From positions 124,001-188,000 of the forward strand of contig JAOTRT010000003.1 of assembly GCA_030247725.1 (NCBI GenBank): a DNA stretch of 64,000 nucleotides. The letters run 5' to 3'. The position numbers and the translations under genes were made by a program. The notes beneath the pieces are model-generated. The model was not told the DNA's origin. It was given only the letters and a program-made list of their open reading frames with translations, and ran no database searches. The stretch is from Candidatus Nitricoxidireducens bremensis (lineage in GTDB: Bacteria > Pseudomonadota > Gammaproteobacteria > Burkholderiales > Rhodocyclaceae). Within the stretch, counting starts at the first letter, position 1. Each line of letters opens with the position of its first letter. Shown here piece after piece: positions 34,683 to 44,007 of the stretch.

Positions 34683-34828
34683 GCCGGGCACGTGAGCGCA
34701 GCGGCACGGGGCGGTCGCGCCGTCGTTAGGCGCAGAAAGCGCGCAATGCCTTCGTCACGACCACCCCGTACCGCTGTCTTGTGCTGGGGAGAGGTTCCAA
34801 GAAAAAACCCATGCTACCCTCGCGCCCC

Positions 34829-35377
34829 ATGACTGAACTCATCATCGGCGGCGCCCGCTCGGGCAAGAGCCTCCTGGCGGAAGCGCGGGCGCGGGAATCG
34901 GGCCTGCGCGTCGTCTATGTGGCCACGGCCCATGCCGAGGACGGCGAGATGGCGCGCCGGGTCGCCCACCACCGGGCGCGGCGACCCGCCGAGTGGGGCT
35001 GCATCGAGACGCCGCTGCATCTGGCCGCGGCCCTGCGGGAACAGGCGGCGCCCGATGTCTGCCTGCTGGTGGACTGCCTGACCCTCTGGCTCACCAACCT
35101 TTTCTTCGCCGGCGGGGCGGCCCGCCAGGCCGAGGCCGACAAGGCCATCGACTGTCCCCTGCTCGCCGGCGAGACCCAGGCCCTGCTGGACCTATTGCCG
35201 ACCCTGCCGGGGCGCGTCATCCTGGTCAGCAACGAAGTGGGCTGGGGCATCGTGCCCATGCACCCGATCTCCCGCCTGTTCGCCGACGAGCAGGGCCGGC
35301 TCAACCAGCGCGTCGCCGCCGTCTGCGAACGGGTGACGCTGGTGGCGGCGGGGTTGCCGCTGGAGTTGAAAACCTAG
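34829..35377 (+). CDS. cobU: Adenosylcobinamide kinase / adenosylcobinamide-phosphate guanylyltransferase
   Basis: Bifunctional enzyme that phosphorylates adenosylcobinamide and then transfers GMP to give adenosylcobinamide-GDP, the CobS substrate. The 182-residue protein begins MTELIIGGARSGKSLLAEAR, with the P-loop at residues 7-14. It continues VVYVATAHAEDGEMARRVAH, including the guanylated His region (AHHRARRPAEW), and has VILVSNEVGWGIVPMHPISR. Starts further upstream add residues absent from the family. It diverges from cobT; no Shine-Dalgarno is obvious, and the riboswitch faces the other way, so it is not under that element. Confidence 0.95.
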   Translation: MTELIIGGARSGKSLLAEARARESGLRVVYVATAHAEDGEMARRVAHHRARRPAEWGCIETPLHLAAALREQAAPDVCLLVDCLTLWLTNLFFAGGAARQAEADKAIDCPLLAGETQALLDLLPTLPGRVILVSNEVGWGIVPMHPISRLFADEQGRLNQRVAAVCERVTLVAAGLPLELKT

Positions 35378-35480
35378 CCGGCGGCCGGCGCGACATCCCG
35401 GCCCAACGCAGAATCATCAGCCTTACTGCCAAAGTGGGTTTGACGTATCCTATGCATCCCTCATTTTTCCGGATGCAGCC

Positions 35481-35786
35481 ATGCAAGCAACCGTGTTCGT
35501 GGATAAGGAAACGGCGAACATCCGTTTGGTGGGCACCTTCAATCATGCGGTGCATCGGCCGTTCAAGGAGGCCACCCGGCCGGCCCTCGCCAACGCCGAC
35601 GTGAAGGAACTGCTGATCGACATGTCGAACGTCGAGCGCATCGACAGTTCCGCCCTCGGCCTGCTGCTCGTCACGCGCGACGAGGCCAAGAAGGCCGGTA
35701 AGACCATGTCCCTGAAGGGCGCCCAGGGCGTCACCAAACGGGCCCTGGACATGGCCCAGTTCGAACGCCTGTTCGCCTTCAAGTAA
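35481..35786 (+). CDS. STAS-domain protein (anti-anti-sigma factor-like)
   Basis: A 101-residue single-domain STAS protein. Such proteins bind anti-sigma kinases and are switched by phosphorylation of a Ser in the loop after strand 3. Here that loop reads VERIDSSALGLLLV, with Asp55-Ser56-Ser57, and Ser56 is the likely site. The gene is followed after 57 bases by a SpoIIE-type phosphatase gene, its natural opponent in partner-switching systems. No kinase/anti-sigma gene is adjacent. Start ATG 35481 lies three bases after a 7-bp inverted repeat (35453-35459, 35471-35477). Confidence 0.9.
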   Translation: MQATVFVDKETANIRLVGTFNHAVHRPFKEATRPALANADVKELLIDMSNVERIDSSALGLLLVTRDEAKKAGKTMSLKGAQGVTKRALDMAQFERLFAFK

Positions 35787-35843
35787 GCCTGGACGCCCTT
35801 GCGTCCCCGCGAACGGACCGACCGAGCTTTCCGGATTACGCCC

Positions 35844-37088
35844 ATGGAACCGATAGCCACTTGCGAGGCACGACCCGAGCCTGCCCCGATGCACCGCCAG
35901 CCGCTGCTGCAGGGTCTGGGCGGATCGGCCCTCTTCCACGGCGTGGACCCGGCGGCCGTCGCCGCCGCGCTGGAGGAAGCCGAAATCCTCACGCTGCCGG
36001 CCGGAGCACCCTTGCTGATGCCCGGCACGGCGAACGACAGCGTCTACCTCCTGCTGAGCGGCCGGCTCGCCACCCACCTCGACGGCACCCCCTCCCCCGC
36101 GGGCGGCATCGCCATCCTGCCGGGCGAGAGCGTCGGCGAGATGTCGGCCATCGACGGTCAGGCCGTTTCCGCCCTGGTCTGCGCCGCCGAGGAATCCCGC
36201 GTCCTGCGGATGCCGCCGCAACTGTTCTGGGAGCGTCTCAGCGCCATCCCCGGGGTCGCCCGCAACCTGCTGGCGGTGCTGACCCGACGCATGCGCCACG
36301 GCAACGAGGCGATCCTCGCGGCCCAACGGGAGCGCATGGCGCTGGAGCATCTCTACGAGGAACTGAAGATCGCGCGCCAGCTCCAGGCCAGCATGCTGCC
36401 GCCGCGCGGCCCCCTGTTCCCGGAGCGCGGCGACATCGAGGCCGAAGGCATCATGGCGCCCACCTCCAGCGTCGGCGGCGACCTCTTCGACGCCTTCCTC
36501 GTCTCGCCGCGGCGGCTGTTTTTCTGCGTCGGCGACGTGTCCGGCCACGGCATCCCGGCGGCGCTGTTCATGGCGCGCGTCGTCGGCCTGATCCGGGTCG
36601 CCGCCATGGCGATAGGCGAGCCCCACAAGCTGCTGGAACACCTCAACGCCCAGTTGAGCGTCGGCAACGATGCCAGCATGTTCGTCACCATGTTCTGCGG
36701 CTTCCTCGACATCGACAGCGGCTGCCTGTCCTATTCGAACGGCGGGCACTGGCCGCCGTTGCTGGTGTCCGCGGCGGGCGTGCACGAACTGTCCCTGCCG
36801 CGGGGCATGATGATCGGCCCCATCGCGGATGCCGCCTATACCAGGTGCGAGGTGACGCTGGAACGGGGCACGACGCTGCTGTGCTACACCGACGGCGTCA
36901 CGGAAGCGGGCAATGCCGACGGCGAGGAATTCTCCCTGGCCGGCCTGGCCGCAGTCCTGGGCGGCGCGCCGGCGGCAGGGCGGCCCCTGGCCGAGACGCT
37001 GGAACAGGTGCGTCTGGAACTGCTGCGGTTCTCGGGGGATGCGCCCCTGGCCGACGACTGCACGCTGCTGGCCGTGCGCCGGCGCTGA
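35844..37088 (+). CDS. SpoIIE-family PP2C phosphatase with N-terminal cyclic-nucleotide-binding domain
   Basis: A 414-residue signalling phosphatase. Residues about 20-140 form a cNMP-binding-like domain (GGIAILPGESVGEMSAIDGQ). A helical linker about 150-180 (QRERMALEHLYEELKIARQL) leads to the PP2C domain, which has SVGGDLFDAF, VGDVSGHGIPAALFMARVV, CYTDGVTEAGNADGEEF and the final DDCTLLAVR, supplying the metal-binding Asp residues. It probably dephosphorylates the STAS protein encoded just upstream. An in-frame TTG at 35799 would add 15 residues; ATG 35844 is preferred. It converges on the LysE gene with one base between stop codons. Confidence 0.91.
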   Translation: MEPIATCEARPEPAPMHRQPLLQGLGGSALFHGVDPAAVAAALEEAEILTLPAGAPLLMPGTANDSVYLLLSGRLATHLDGTPSPAGGIAILPGESVGEMSAIDGQAVSALVCAAEESRVLRMPPQLFWERLSAIPGVARNLLAVLTRRMRHGNEAILAAQRERMALEHLYEELKIARQLQASMLPPRGPLFPERGDIEAEGIMAPTSSVGGDLFDAFLVSPRRLFFCVGDVSGHGIPAALFMARVVGLIRVAAMAIGEPHKLLEHLNAQLSVGNDASMFVTMFCGFLDIDSGCLSYSNGGHWPPLLVSAAGVHELSLPRGMMIGPIADAAYTRCEVTLERGTTLLCYTDGVTEAGNADGEEFSLAGLAAVLGGAPAAGRPLAETLEQVRLELLRFSGDAPLADDCTLLAVRRR

Positions 37089-37089
37089 T

Positions 37090-37728
37090 CTACCGGCCGA
37101 CCAGCAGTTTCGCCCCCAGGGCGACGAAGATTCCGCCGGCGACGCGATCCAGCCAGGTGCCCAAGGCCGGGTTGCGCGCGAGCCTTTCGCCGACGCTGCC
37201 GGCGAACCAGCCGATGGCGCCGAACAGCAGCGCTCCCTGCACCGTGAAGACCAGGCCCAGCTGGGCGATCTGCCAGGGCACGTGGCCGCGGGCGGCGTCC
37301 ACGAACTGGGGCAGGAAGGCGAGGAAGAACAGGATCACCTTCGGGTTGATGGCGTTGGCGACCAACCCGCGCCGGAACAGTCGGCCGACGCTCTCGCGGC
37401 CGTCCGCAGCGCCGGCCGGCACCGCCGCGCCGCGGGCGTTGCGGATCGCCTGGGCACCGAGCCAGACGAGATAAAGGCCGCCGGCGATCTTCAAGACCGT
37501 GAAGGCGAAGGGCGAGGCGGCGATCAGGGCGCTGATGCCCAGGGCCGCCAGCAGCGTGTGGTTGAGGCAGCCGATGGCGCAGCCGAGGCCGAAGGCCATG
37601 CCGGACCGGCGCCCCCGGGCCATGCCGAGGGAGAGCACCATCAGGTTGTCCGGGCCGGGGGCGAGAGTCAGCAGCACCGCCGCGGCGAGGAAGGCGGCGA
37701 ACTGGGGCAGGGTGAGCAGGGCGTCCAT
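37090..37728 (-). CDS. LysE/RhtB-family amino-acid exporter
   Basis: A 212-residue inner-membrane protein with about six helices. The RhtB/LysE signature is at the amino end (LTLAPGPDNLMVLSLGMARG), followed by GLGCAIGCLNHTLLAALGIS and YLVWLGAQAIRNA. Relatives export homoserine, threonine or other amino acids. Substrate cannot be told. The gene is oriented with pabB and cobQ behind it, 40 bases after the pabB stop, and could be their distal operon member. Confidence 0.9.
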   Translation of the reverse strand: MDALLTLPQFAAFLAAAVLLTLAPGPDNLMVLSLGMARGRRSGMAFGLGCAIGCLNHTLLAALGISALIAASPFAFTVLKIAGGLYLVWLGAQAIRNARGAAVPAGAADGRESVGRLFRRGLVANAINPKVILFFLAFLPQFVDAARGHVPWQIAQLGLVFTVQGALLFGAIGWFAGSVGERLARNPALGTWLDRVAGGIFVALGAKLLVGR

Positions 37729-37768
37729 GGCGCGATTGTGCCCCAGGGACGCGGCCCCGGCACAGCCC

Positions 37769-39502
37769 CTACGGCTTTGCCGCCGCTTCCACCCGCAGCA
37801 TGCCGCGCACGCCGTTGATGAACCAGATTCCGGTCGCCTGCGCCAGTTCGTCGCGACGCACGACCTGCTCGTGGATTTCGCCGCGTGCCAGCAATTCCGC
37901 CCGCAGCACGCCGGCCAGCAGACCGCAGGCGACGGGTGGCGTCACGCGCCGGCCGGCGATTTCCACCACCAGGTTGCCACGCGTGAATTCGGTGAGCTCG
38001 CCGCGCTCGTTCCACAGCAGGGTGTCGAAACAGCCGGCCGGCGGCACATGGGCCTGGTAGACGGCCCGCTGCGTGGTCTTGTGGCGCAGGAATTCGTCGC
38101 TGCTGTCCACCGGCGCGGCGGCGATGACGAAGCGTAGCGGGCCCGGTACCGCTTTCAGTGCATAGGACTCCGTCGCCACCGCGCCGTGGCGGTCCAGCAG
38201 CAGGCGCACGCGCCAGGCCGCCGTGGGCAACCGCGCCGCCAGGGCGTCCAGGGCCGATTCCACCTGGGCGGGAACGCAGGCGAAGCCGAAGTGCCCGGCG
38301 CTGGCGCAGAGCCGTTCCAGGTGATGGTTCCGCAGCCAATAGACGCCGTCTTCCAGGCGCAGGGTCTCGATCAGTTGGAAGTCCGCCGTGGCGCGCAGCA
38401 GGAAGCGCCGCTTGACGAGCCATTCCGCGTATTCCTGCTCCGCCGTGGAATCGAAGACGATGCCGCTGCCGATGCCGCATTCGGCCCGACCGCGGCGTTC
38501 ATCGACGACGACGCTGCGGATGCCGACGCTGAAGCTGGCGTGGCCGCCGGGGCGGATCACGCCGATGGCGCCGCAGTAGGCACCGCGCGGCGCATCCTCC
38601 AGCGCGGCGATGGCGGCCATGGCGGCCACCTTGGGGGCGCCGGTGACCGAGCCGCAGGGAAACAGGGCGCCGAACACGTCGGCCAGCCCCACCTCCGGCC
38701 GGGTCGTCGCCTGTACCGTGGAAGTCATCTGCCAAGCGCTCGGCAGCGCCTCGATGTCGAACAGGCGCGGCACGCGCACGCTGCCGGTGGCGGCCACGCG
38801 CGCCAGGTCGTTGCGCAGCAGGTCCACGATCATCAGGTTCTCGGCCCGTTCCTTGGCCGAGGCGCGCAATTGCTCCGCCGCCGCGGCGTCGGCCGTGGCG
38901 GCGGCATGGCGCGGCGCCGTGCCCTTCATGGGCCGCGTCGTCAGGGTGCCGTCCGGCTGCCAGTCGAAGAATAGCTCGGGCGAGACGGACAGCAGCTGCC
39001 AGCCGTCGCCCGCCAGGTGGGCGCAATAGGCGTCGGGCTGGGCCGCCCGCAGGGCCACGAACAGGGCGGCGCCGGCGCCGGTAAAGTCGGCCCCCAGGCG
39101 CGTGGTGAGATTGACCTGGTAGTAGTCGCCGCCGGCGATGCCGCGATGGATGACGTCCATGTTCGCGGCGATGCGCGCTTGCGGCGTGGTCAGGCGCCAG
39201 GGGCCGCAGGAGAACTCGCCGGCGGGGCCCTCGTCGCTGCCCGGCCTGTCATAAACAGAGAAGGCGGCCAGGGGCAGGAAGTCCAGGGGCGGCAACACCC
39301 GGAACGCCGGATCGAAGGCGGGCGCCGCTTCGTAGGCGACGAAGCCGACCACCCAGCGGCCGGCCCGGGCATGGGCTTCCGCCGCCGCGATGACGACGAC
39401 CACCTCGTCGGGGCGATGCGCGACCAGCACCGCGACGGGACGGAAGAAGGACAGCGCGAGCCGGGTGCCGTCTTCCTGCGGAAAGTCGATCTGCGCTTTC
39501 AC
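37769..39502 (-). CDS. pabB: Fused aminodeoxychorismate synthase component I and 4-amino-4-deoxychorismate lyase (PabB-PabC)
   Basis: A 577-residue fusion for p-aminobenzoate (folate) synthesis. Residues 1 to about 345 are the chorismate-binding PabB part (YYQVNLTTRLGADF, ENLMIVDLLRNDLARVA, PCGSVTGAPKVAAM, GIGSGIVFDSTAEQEYAE). From about 355 the PLP-dependent class IV aminotransferase fold of PabC follows (FQLIETLRLEDGVYWLRNHH and LTEFTRGNLVVEIAGRRV). The start is GTG 39502 (KAQIDFPQEDG), 13 bases after the cobQ stop. The fused form is known in many proteobacteria; the glutaminase PabA is not in the window. Confidence 0.92.
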   Translation of the reverse strand: MKAQIDFPQEDGTRLALSFFRPVAVLVAHRPDEVVVVIAAAEAHARAGRWVVGFVAYEAAPAFDPAFRVLPPLDFLPLAAFSVYDRPGSDEGPAGEFSCGPWRLTTPQARIAANMDVIHRGIAGGDYYQVNLTTRLGADFTGAGAALFVALRAAQPDAYCAHLAGDGWQLLSVSPELFFDWQPDGTLTTRPMKGTAPRHAAATADAAAAEQLRASAKERAENLMIVDLLRNDLARVAATGSVRVPRLFDIEALPSAWQMTSTVQATTRPEVGLADVFGALFPCGSVTGAPKVAAMAAIAALEDAPRGAYCGAIGVIRPGGHASFSVGIRSVVVDERRGRAECGIGSGIVFDSTAEQEYAEWLVKRRFLLRATADFQLIETLRLEDGVYWLRNHHLERLCASAGHFGFACVPAQVESALDALAARLPTAAWRVRLLLDRHGAVATESYALKAVPGPLRFVIAAAPVDSSDEFLRHKTTQRAVYQAHVPPAGCFDTLLWNERGELTEFTRGNLVVEIAGRRVTPPVACGLLAGVLRAELLARGEIHEQVVRRDELAQATGIWFINGVRGMLRVEAAAKP

Positions 39503-39515
39503 GCGACGCCGGGGG

Positions 39516-40997
39516 TCATGGACAATCCGGCAGCAGGTGGCGCAGACGGTCCCAGTCCAGGGCGGCTTCCACCGCGTCGGCGAGCCTGTCCAGGTCGGCC
39601 TCCCGGCGCGCGGCGAAATCCACCGGCGCAATGCCCCCAGCGCCGGCCCAGGCCAGCAGTGCCTTGAGCGCTTCGGGCCGGTCGAAGAGTCCGTGGCAAT
39701 AGGTAGCCAGGATGCGCCCGTCCTCCGAGACGGCGCCGTCGGCGCGGCCGTCGGCCAGGCGCACGGCGGGCCGCGCCAGGGCGGGGCCCACGGTCACGCC
39801 CATGTGGATCTCGTAGCCGGCCATGGCGGGGTCGCCGTCGAGAGCCAGGTGGCCAGTGACGTTCTTCAACTGCTTCTCGGCTTCCAGCGTGGTCTCGCAG
39901 TCGAGGAAACCCAGGCCGTCCATGCTGCCGGGCTTGCCTTCGATACCCGCCGGATCGTGGAGCCGGCGACCCAGCATCTGGTAGCCGCCGCACAGGCCCA
40001 CGAGCTTGCCGCCGTAGCGCAGATGGCGCTGCAGATAGGGCTCCCAGCCCTGCTCCCGCAGCCAGGCCAGGTCGGCGGCCACGCTCTTGGAGCCGGGTAG
40101 TACCACGAGGTCGGCGGGCGGCGGCAACTGTCCCGGCCCGACCCAGCGGAAGTCCACTTCCGGATGCAGACGCAGCGGGTCCAGGTCGCTGTGATTGGAG
40201 ATGCGCGGATAGGCCGGCGCCACCACGCGCAGCTTCGCCTCGCCGGCCCGCTCGTTGTGGCGTTCGAGGGCATCCTCGGCGTCGAGGAACAGGCCGTGGA
40301 GATAAGGTACGACGCCGAGCACGGGCTTGCCGGTGTGCTTTTCGAGCCAGTCCAGGCCGGGCTTCAGCAGTCCCACGTCGCCGCGGAAGCGGTTAATGAC
40401 GAAGCCCTGGACGCGGGCCTGTTCGCTGGGTGACAGCAGCGCGAGGGTGCCGGAGAGGTGTGCCAGCACGCCGCCCCGGTCGATGTCGCCGACGATGATG
40501 ACGGGAATGTCCACGGCCTCGGCGAAGCCCATGTTGGCGATGTCCCGGTCCCGCAGGTTCACTTCCGCCGGGCTGCCGGCGCCTTCCACCAGCAGGCAGT
40601 CGAATTCCTGCGTCAGCCGGCTCCAGGACTCGATGACGGCCTTCATGGCCGTGGCCTTGTAGTCGTGGTAGGCGCGGGCGTCCAGGTCGGCGATGGCCTT
40701 GCCGTGGATGACCACCTGGGCGCGCCTGTCGGTGTTGGGCTTGAGCAGCACCGGGTTGAAGTCGATGCGCGGCGCGATGCCGGCCGCCCGGGCCTGCAGC
40801 GCCTGGGCGCGGCCAATCTCGCCGCCGTCCACGGTGACCGCGGAATTGAGCGCCATGTTCTGGGACTTGAAGGGCGCCACCTTCACGCCGCGGCGATGCA
40901 GGATGCGGCAGAGGGCGGCGACGAGCACGCTCTTGCCGGCGTCCGAGGTGCAGCCTTGGACCATGAGGGCGGGCGTAGAATTGCGGCTCTTTTCCAT
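39516..40997 (-). CDS. cobQ: Cobyric acid synthase
   Basis: Amidates the b, d, e and g side chains of adenosylcobyrinate diamide with glutamine and ATP. The 493-residue protein has an ATP-grasp-like dethiobiotin-synthetase fold at the start ([20 protein letters not shown], residues 12-31), then [13 protein letters not shown] and [21 protein letters not shown] class I glutaminase-like domain follows, with [14 protein letters not shown] (Cys near 336) and a late ATYCHGLFD His. The start is 14 bases from the divergent cbiB start. GATAAT at 41009-41004 lies only six bases before the ATG, which suggests a leaderless or near-leaderless mRNA. Confidence 0.96.
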   Translation of the reverse strand: MEKSRNSTPALMVQGCTSDAGKSVLVAALCRILHRRGVKVAPFKSQNMALNSAVTVDGGEIGRAQALQARAAGIAPRIDFNPVLLKPNTDRRAQVVIHGKAIADLDARAYHDYKATAMKAVIESWSRLTQEFDCLLVEGAGSPAEVNLRDRDIANMGFAEAVDIPVIIVGDIDRGGVLAHLSGTLALLSPSEQARVQGFVINRFRGDVGLLKPGLDWLEKHTGKPVLGVVPYLHGLFLDAEDALERHNERAGEAKLRVVAPAYPRISNHSDLDPLRLHPEVDFRWVGPGQLPPPADLVVLPGSKSVAADLAWLREQGWEPYLQRHLRYGGKLVGLCGGYQMLGRRLHDPAGIEGKPGSMDGLGFLDCETTLEAEKQLKNVTGHLALDGDPAMAGYEIHMGVTVGPALARPAVRLADGRADGAVSEDGRILATYCHGLFDRPEALKALLAWAGAGGIAPVDFAARREADLDRLADAVEAALDWDRLRHLLPDCP

Positions 40998-41011
40998 CGC
41001 CGAATTATCCC

Positions 41012-41944
41012 ATGCCCTCCCCCACCCTCGCCGCCGCGGCCCTCGGCGGCGCGCTGCTGGACCGCCTGTTCGGCGACCCGCGGCGCTGCCATCCCCTCGT
41101 CGGCTTCGGCCGGCTGGCGGACGGGGCAGAGCGGCTCCTGCGCAAGGGGGCGCCGGGCCATGCGGTCGGCAACCGGCTGCGGGGCCTCGCCGCCTGGGCC
41201 CTGATCGTCCTGCCCTTCGTCGCCGTCGCCGCGGCGGTGCCCGGCGGCTGGATCGGCCTCGCCGTCGATGCCCTGCTGCTGTGGTTCGCGCTGGGCGCCC
41301 GCGCCCTGGCCGAGCACGGCCAAGCCGTCGCCGCGCCCCTGGCGGCCGGCGATCTCGATGAGGCGCGCCGCCGCGTCGGCTGGCTGGTGTCGCGGGAAAC
41401 CGCCGCGCTGGACGAGGAGGGCATCGCCAAGGCCGCCGTGGAATCGGTGCTGGAGAACGGCAACGACGCCGTGTTCGGCGCCCTGTTCTGGTTCTTCGTC
41501 GCCGGCGGCGCCGGCGCCCTGCTGTTCCGCCTCGCCAACACCCTGGATGCCATGTGGGGCTACAAGGACGAGCGGCGCATCCACTTCGGCTGGGCGGCGG
41601 CGCGCATCGACGACCTGCTCAACTTCATCCCCGCACGGCTCACGGCCCTGACCTACGCGCTGCTCGGGCATACGGCGCGGGCCTTGGCCTGCTGGCGCCG
41701 CCAGGCCGCGGGCTGGGGCAGCCCCAACGCCGGCCCGGTGATGGCGGCCGGTGCCGGTGCCCTGGGCGTGCGCCTCGGCGGCGCGGCGGTCTATCACGGC
41801 GCCGTCGAGGAACGCCCGCCCCTGGGCGAGGGCGCGGCGCCCGGCGCCGCCGACATCGGCCGCGCGGTCAGTCTGGTGGAGCGCGGCCTGTGGCTGTGGC
41901 TCGCGATCTTCGGCCTGCTGGCCGCGGGAGTCGCCCATGCTTGA
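41012..41944 (+). CDS. cbiB: Adenosylcobinamide-phosphate synthase (CbiB/CobD)
   Basis: Membrane protein that attaches (R)-1-amino-2-propanol or its O-phosphate to adenosylcobyric acid. The 310-residue product begins [20 protein letters not shown] and has [60 protein letters not shown] and [19 protein letters not shown]. About four or five hydrophobic helices are interspersed. It overlaps the following decarboxylase gene by eight bases. The symbol cobD is used for the same enzyme in Pseudomonas nomenclature. Confidence 0.95.
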   Translation: MPSPTLAAAALGGALLDRLFGDPRRCHPLVGFGRLADGAERLLRKGAPGHAVGNRLRGLAAWALIVLPFVAVAAAVPGGWIGLAVDALLLWFALGARALAEHGQAVAAPLAAGDLDEARRRVGWLVSRETAALDEEGIAKAAVESVLENGNDAVFGALFWFFVAGGAGALLFRLANTLDAMWGYKDERRIHFGWAAARIDDLLNFIPARLTALTYALLGHTARALACWRRQAAGWGSPNAGPVMAAGAGALGVRLGGAAVYHGAVEERPPLGEGAAPGAADIGRAVSLVERGLWLWLAIFGLLAAGVAHA

Positions 41945-42929
41945 GCACGGCGGACGCATCGGCGAGGCGGCGGCCCGCTGGGGCATCCCGGCGGCCGACT
42001 GGCTGGACCTGTCCACGGGCATCGCACCCTTCCCCTATCCGGTGCCGCCGGTGCCGCCGGCATGCTGGCAGCGCCTGCCCGAGGACGAGGACGGCCTCGA
42101 TGCCGCCGCGCAGGCCTGCTACGGCGCCGCCTCCCTGCTGCCCCTGCCGGGCTCCCAGGCGGCGATCATGGGGTTGCCGCGGCTGCGCGGTGCCGGTACC
42201 GCGGCGGTGCTGACGCCGGCCTACGGTGAATACGCGGCGGCCTGGCGCGCCGCCGGGCACCGGGTGGCGGCCATCGCCGTCGACGGACTCGAAGCCGCGG
42301 CGGCCACGGCCGACGTGGTGATGCTAGGCAACCCGAACAATCCCGATGGCCTGCGCTTTCCGCGCGACCGTCTGCTCGCCGCGGCAGGCACCCTGGCGCG
42401 GCGCGGCGGCTGGCTCGTGGTGGACGAGGCCTTCGCCGACGCCGAGCCGGAGCAGTCCCTGGCCGCCATCGCCGGCGGCGGCGAAGCGCCGAACCTCGTC
42501 GTGCTGCGTTCCCTCGGCAAGTTCTACGGCCTCGCCGGCGCCCGCGTCGGCTTCGCCATCGCGGCGCCGGCGCTGCTGGAGCGGCTGCGGGAACTCGTCG
42601 GCCCCTGGGCCGTGGCCAACCCGGCCCGCTGGGCGGCGCGCCACGCCCTGGCGGATGCGCCCTGGCAGGCCATGCAGCGCGAGCACCTGAACGAGGCGGC
42701 GCACCGCCTGGCCCGACTGCTGGAAAACGCCGGTTTCGGCACCAGTGCGGGCACGGCCCTGTTCCGCTACCTCCCCACGGATCGGGCGATGGAGATCTTC
42801 GAAGCCCTGGCGCGGCAGGGCATCCTGGTGCGGCGCTTCGCCGAACCGGCGGCCCTGCGTTTCGGTTTGCCGGGGGATGAGGCAGGCTGGCGCCGGCTTG
42901 AAGCCGCGTTGCGCGCTGTCGCGGGGTAA
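41937..42929 (+). CDS. cobD: Threonine-phosphate decarboxylase
   Basis: PLP enzyme that makes (R)-1-amino-2-propanol O-phosphate, which CbiB couples to cobyric acid. The 330-residue aminotransferase-fold protein starts [20 protein letters not shown] and has [45 protein letters not shown] and the PLP-lysine block [18 protein letters not shown] (Lys near residue 194). It is the last gene of the cbiB pair; the frame extending upstream is cbiB in another register. Called cobC in Pseudomonas nomenclature and cobD in Salmonella. Confidence 0.93.
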   Translation: MLEHGGRIGEAAARWGIPAADWLDLSTGIAPFPYPVPPVPPACWQRLPEDEDGLDAAAQACYGAASLLPLPGSQAAIMGLPRLRGAGTAAVLTPAYGEYAAAWRAAGHRVAAIAVDGLEAAAATADVVMLGNPNNPDGLRFPRDRLLAAAGTLARRGGWLVVDEAFADAEPEQSLAAIAGGGEAPNLVVLRSLGKFYGLAGARVGFAIAAPALLERLRELVGPWAVANPARWAARHALADAPWQAMQREHLNEAAHRLARLLENAGFGTSAGTALFRYLPTDRAMEIFEALARQGILVRRFAEPAALRFGLPGDEAGWRRLEAALRAVAG

Positions 42930-42966
42930 TTGACGTTCTGGGCGGGGCACCGCCCTGCGACGAACC

Positions 42967-44007
42967 TCAGCGTCCGACGGGAAGCAGGCCGGCAAGCACT
43001 TTCCGGATCGGCGCCGGCAAGGGCGCCGACTCGACTTCCCCGGCCGCCAGCCAATGCTGTCCCGGCTCGGCGACCTGCGGCGCCGCTTCGGCAAGAACGA
43101 GCAGCGGCCGTAGCGTCAGTCGGAAATGGGTGAAGACATGGACGAGTTTCGGCAGGGGCCGGCATTTGCCCACCCGCCAGCCGCGGCTTTCCAGATGGGC
43201 ACGGGCATCGGCCCCCGCCGGCACTTCCGGCAGGGACCAGAGGCCGCCCCAGATGCCCGCCGCGGGCCGCTCCTCCAGCAGCACCCTGCCGTCCGTCATG
43301 ATCGCCAGCACCGTGGATTCCCGTTCGGGCAGGGCCTTGCGGGGGCGGGCCGCCGGCAATTCGGCGACGCGGTCCTCCCGCCGGGCGACGCAATCCTCCG
43401 CCAGGGGACAGTCGCCGCAACGGGGCCGGCCACGGCTGCACACCCCCGCTCCCAGGTCCATCTGGGCCTGGATGTAGGTGCCGCAATCGCCGTCGGGCAG
43501 CAGGGATTCGGCCAGCCGCCAGAGGGATTTCTCCACCGCCGGCGCCCCCGGAAAACCTTCCACCCCGCGCCAGCGGCACAGCACCCGCTTCACGTTGCCG
43601 TCGAGGATGGGGGCCCGGACGCCGAAACAGAAGACGGCGATGGCGTTGGCCGTGGAGCGGCCAATGCCCGGCAGGGCCGCGATGGCTGCCGGGTCCTGCG
43701 GAAACCCGCCGCCGTGTTCCGCCATGACGGCCCGGGCGCACTGGTGGAGATTGCGGGCCCGCGCGTAGTAGCCCAGGCCGCTCCACAGAGCCATGACCTC
43801 CTGCACGGGCGCCGCCGCCAGATCGGCCAGGGTGGGGAAACGCTCCAGGAAGCGCCCGTAGTAGGGGATCACCGTCGCCACCTGGGTCTGCTGGAGCATG
43901 ATCTCCGACAGCCACACCCGGTAGGGATCGGTGGTGTTCTGCCAGGGCAGGTCGTGGCGGCCTTGGCGCGCGTGCCAGGCGATCAGCCGCCGGGCGAAAT
44001 CGCTCAA
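42967..44007 (-). CDS. mutY: A/G-specific adenine DNA glycosylase
   Basis: Removes adenine mispaired with 8-oxoguanine. The 346-residue protein has the helix [13 protein letters not shown] with catalytic Glu35, the helix-hairpin-helix [19 protein letters not shown] followed by catalytic Asp in [10 protein letters not shown], and the [4Fe-4S] loop [17 protein letters not shown] (C-x6-C-x2-C-x5-C). A C-terminal Nudix-like domain (about 225-346) contains [16 protein letters not shown] and [13 protein letters not shown]. The start overlaps the purT stop by four bases (ATGA). Confidence 0.96.
   Translation of the reverse strand: MSDFARRLIAWHARQGRHDLPWQNTTDPYRVWLSEIMLQQTQVATVIPYYGRFLERFPTLADLAAAPVQEVMALWSGLGYYARARNLHQCARAVMAEHGGGFPQDPAAIAALPGIGRSTANAIAVFCFGVRAPILDGNVKRVLCRWRGVEGFPGAPAVEKSLWRLAESLLPDGDCGTYIQAQMDLGAGVCSRGRPRCGDCPLAEDCVARREDRVAELPAARPRKALPERESTVLAIMTDGRVLLEERPAAGIWGGLWSLPEVPAGADARAHLESRGWRVGKCRPLPKLVHVFTHFRLTLRPLLVLAEAAPQVAEPGQHWLAAGEVESAPLPAPIRKVLAGLLPVGR

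Noticed and set aside
34507..34828. Riboswitch control of cobU
   Set aside because: All conserved aptamer elements and the terminator read on the minus strand toward cobT; cobU lies on the other strand.
42940..42955. GGGCGG-GGCA-CCGCCC hairpin between threonine-phosphate decarboxylase and mutY
   Set aside because: Only six pairs and no T-run on either strand, so a terminator role is not supported beyond its convergent location.
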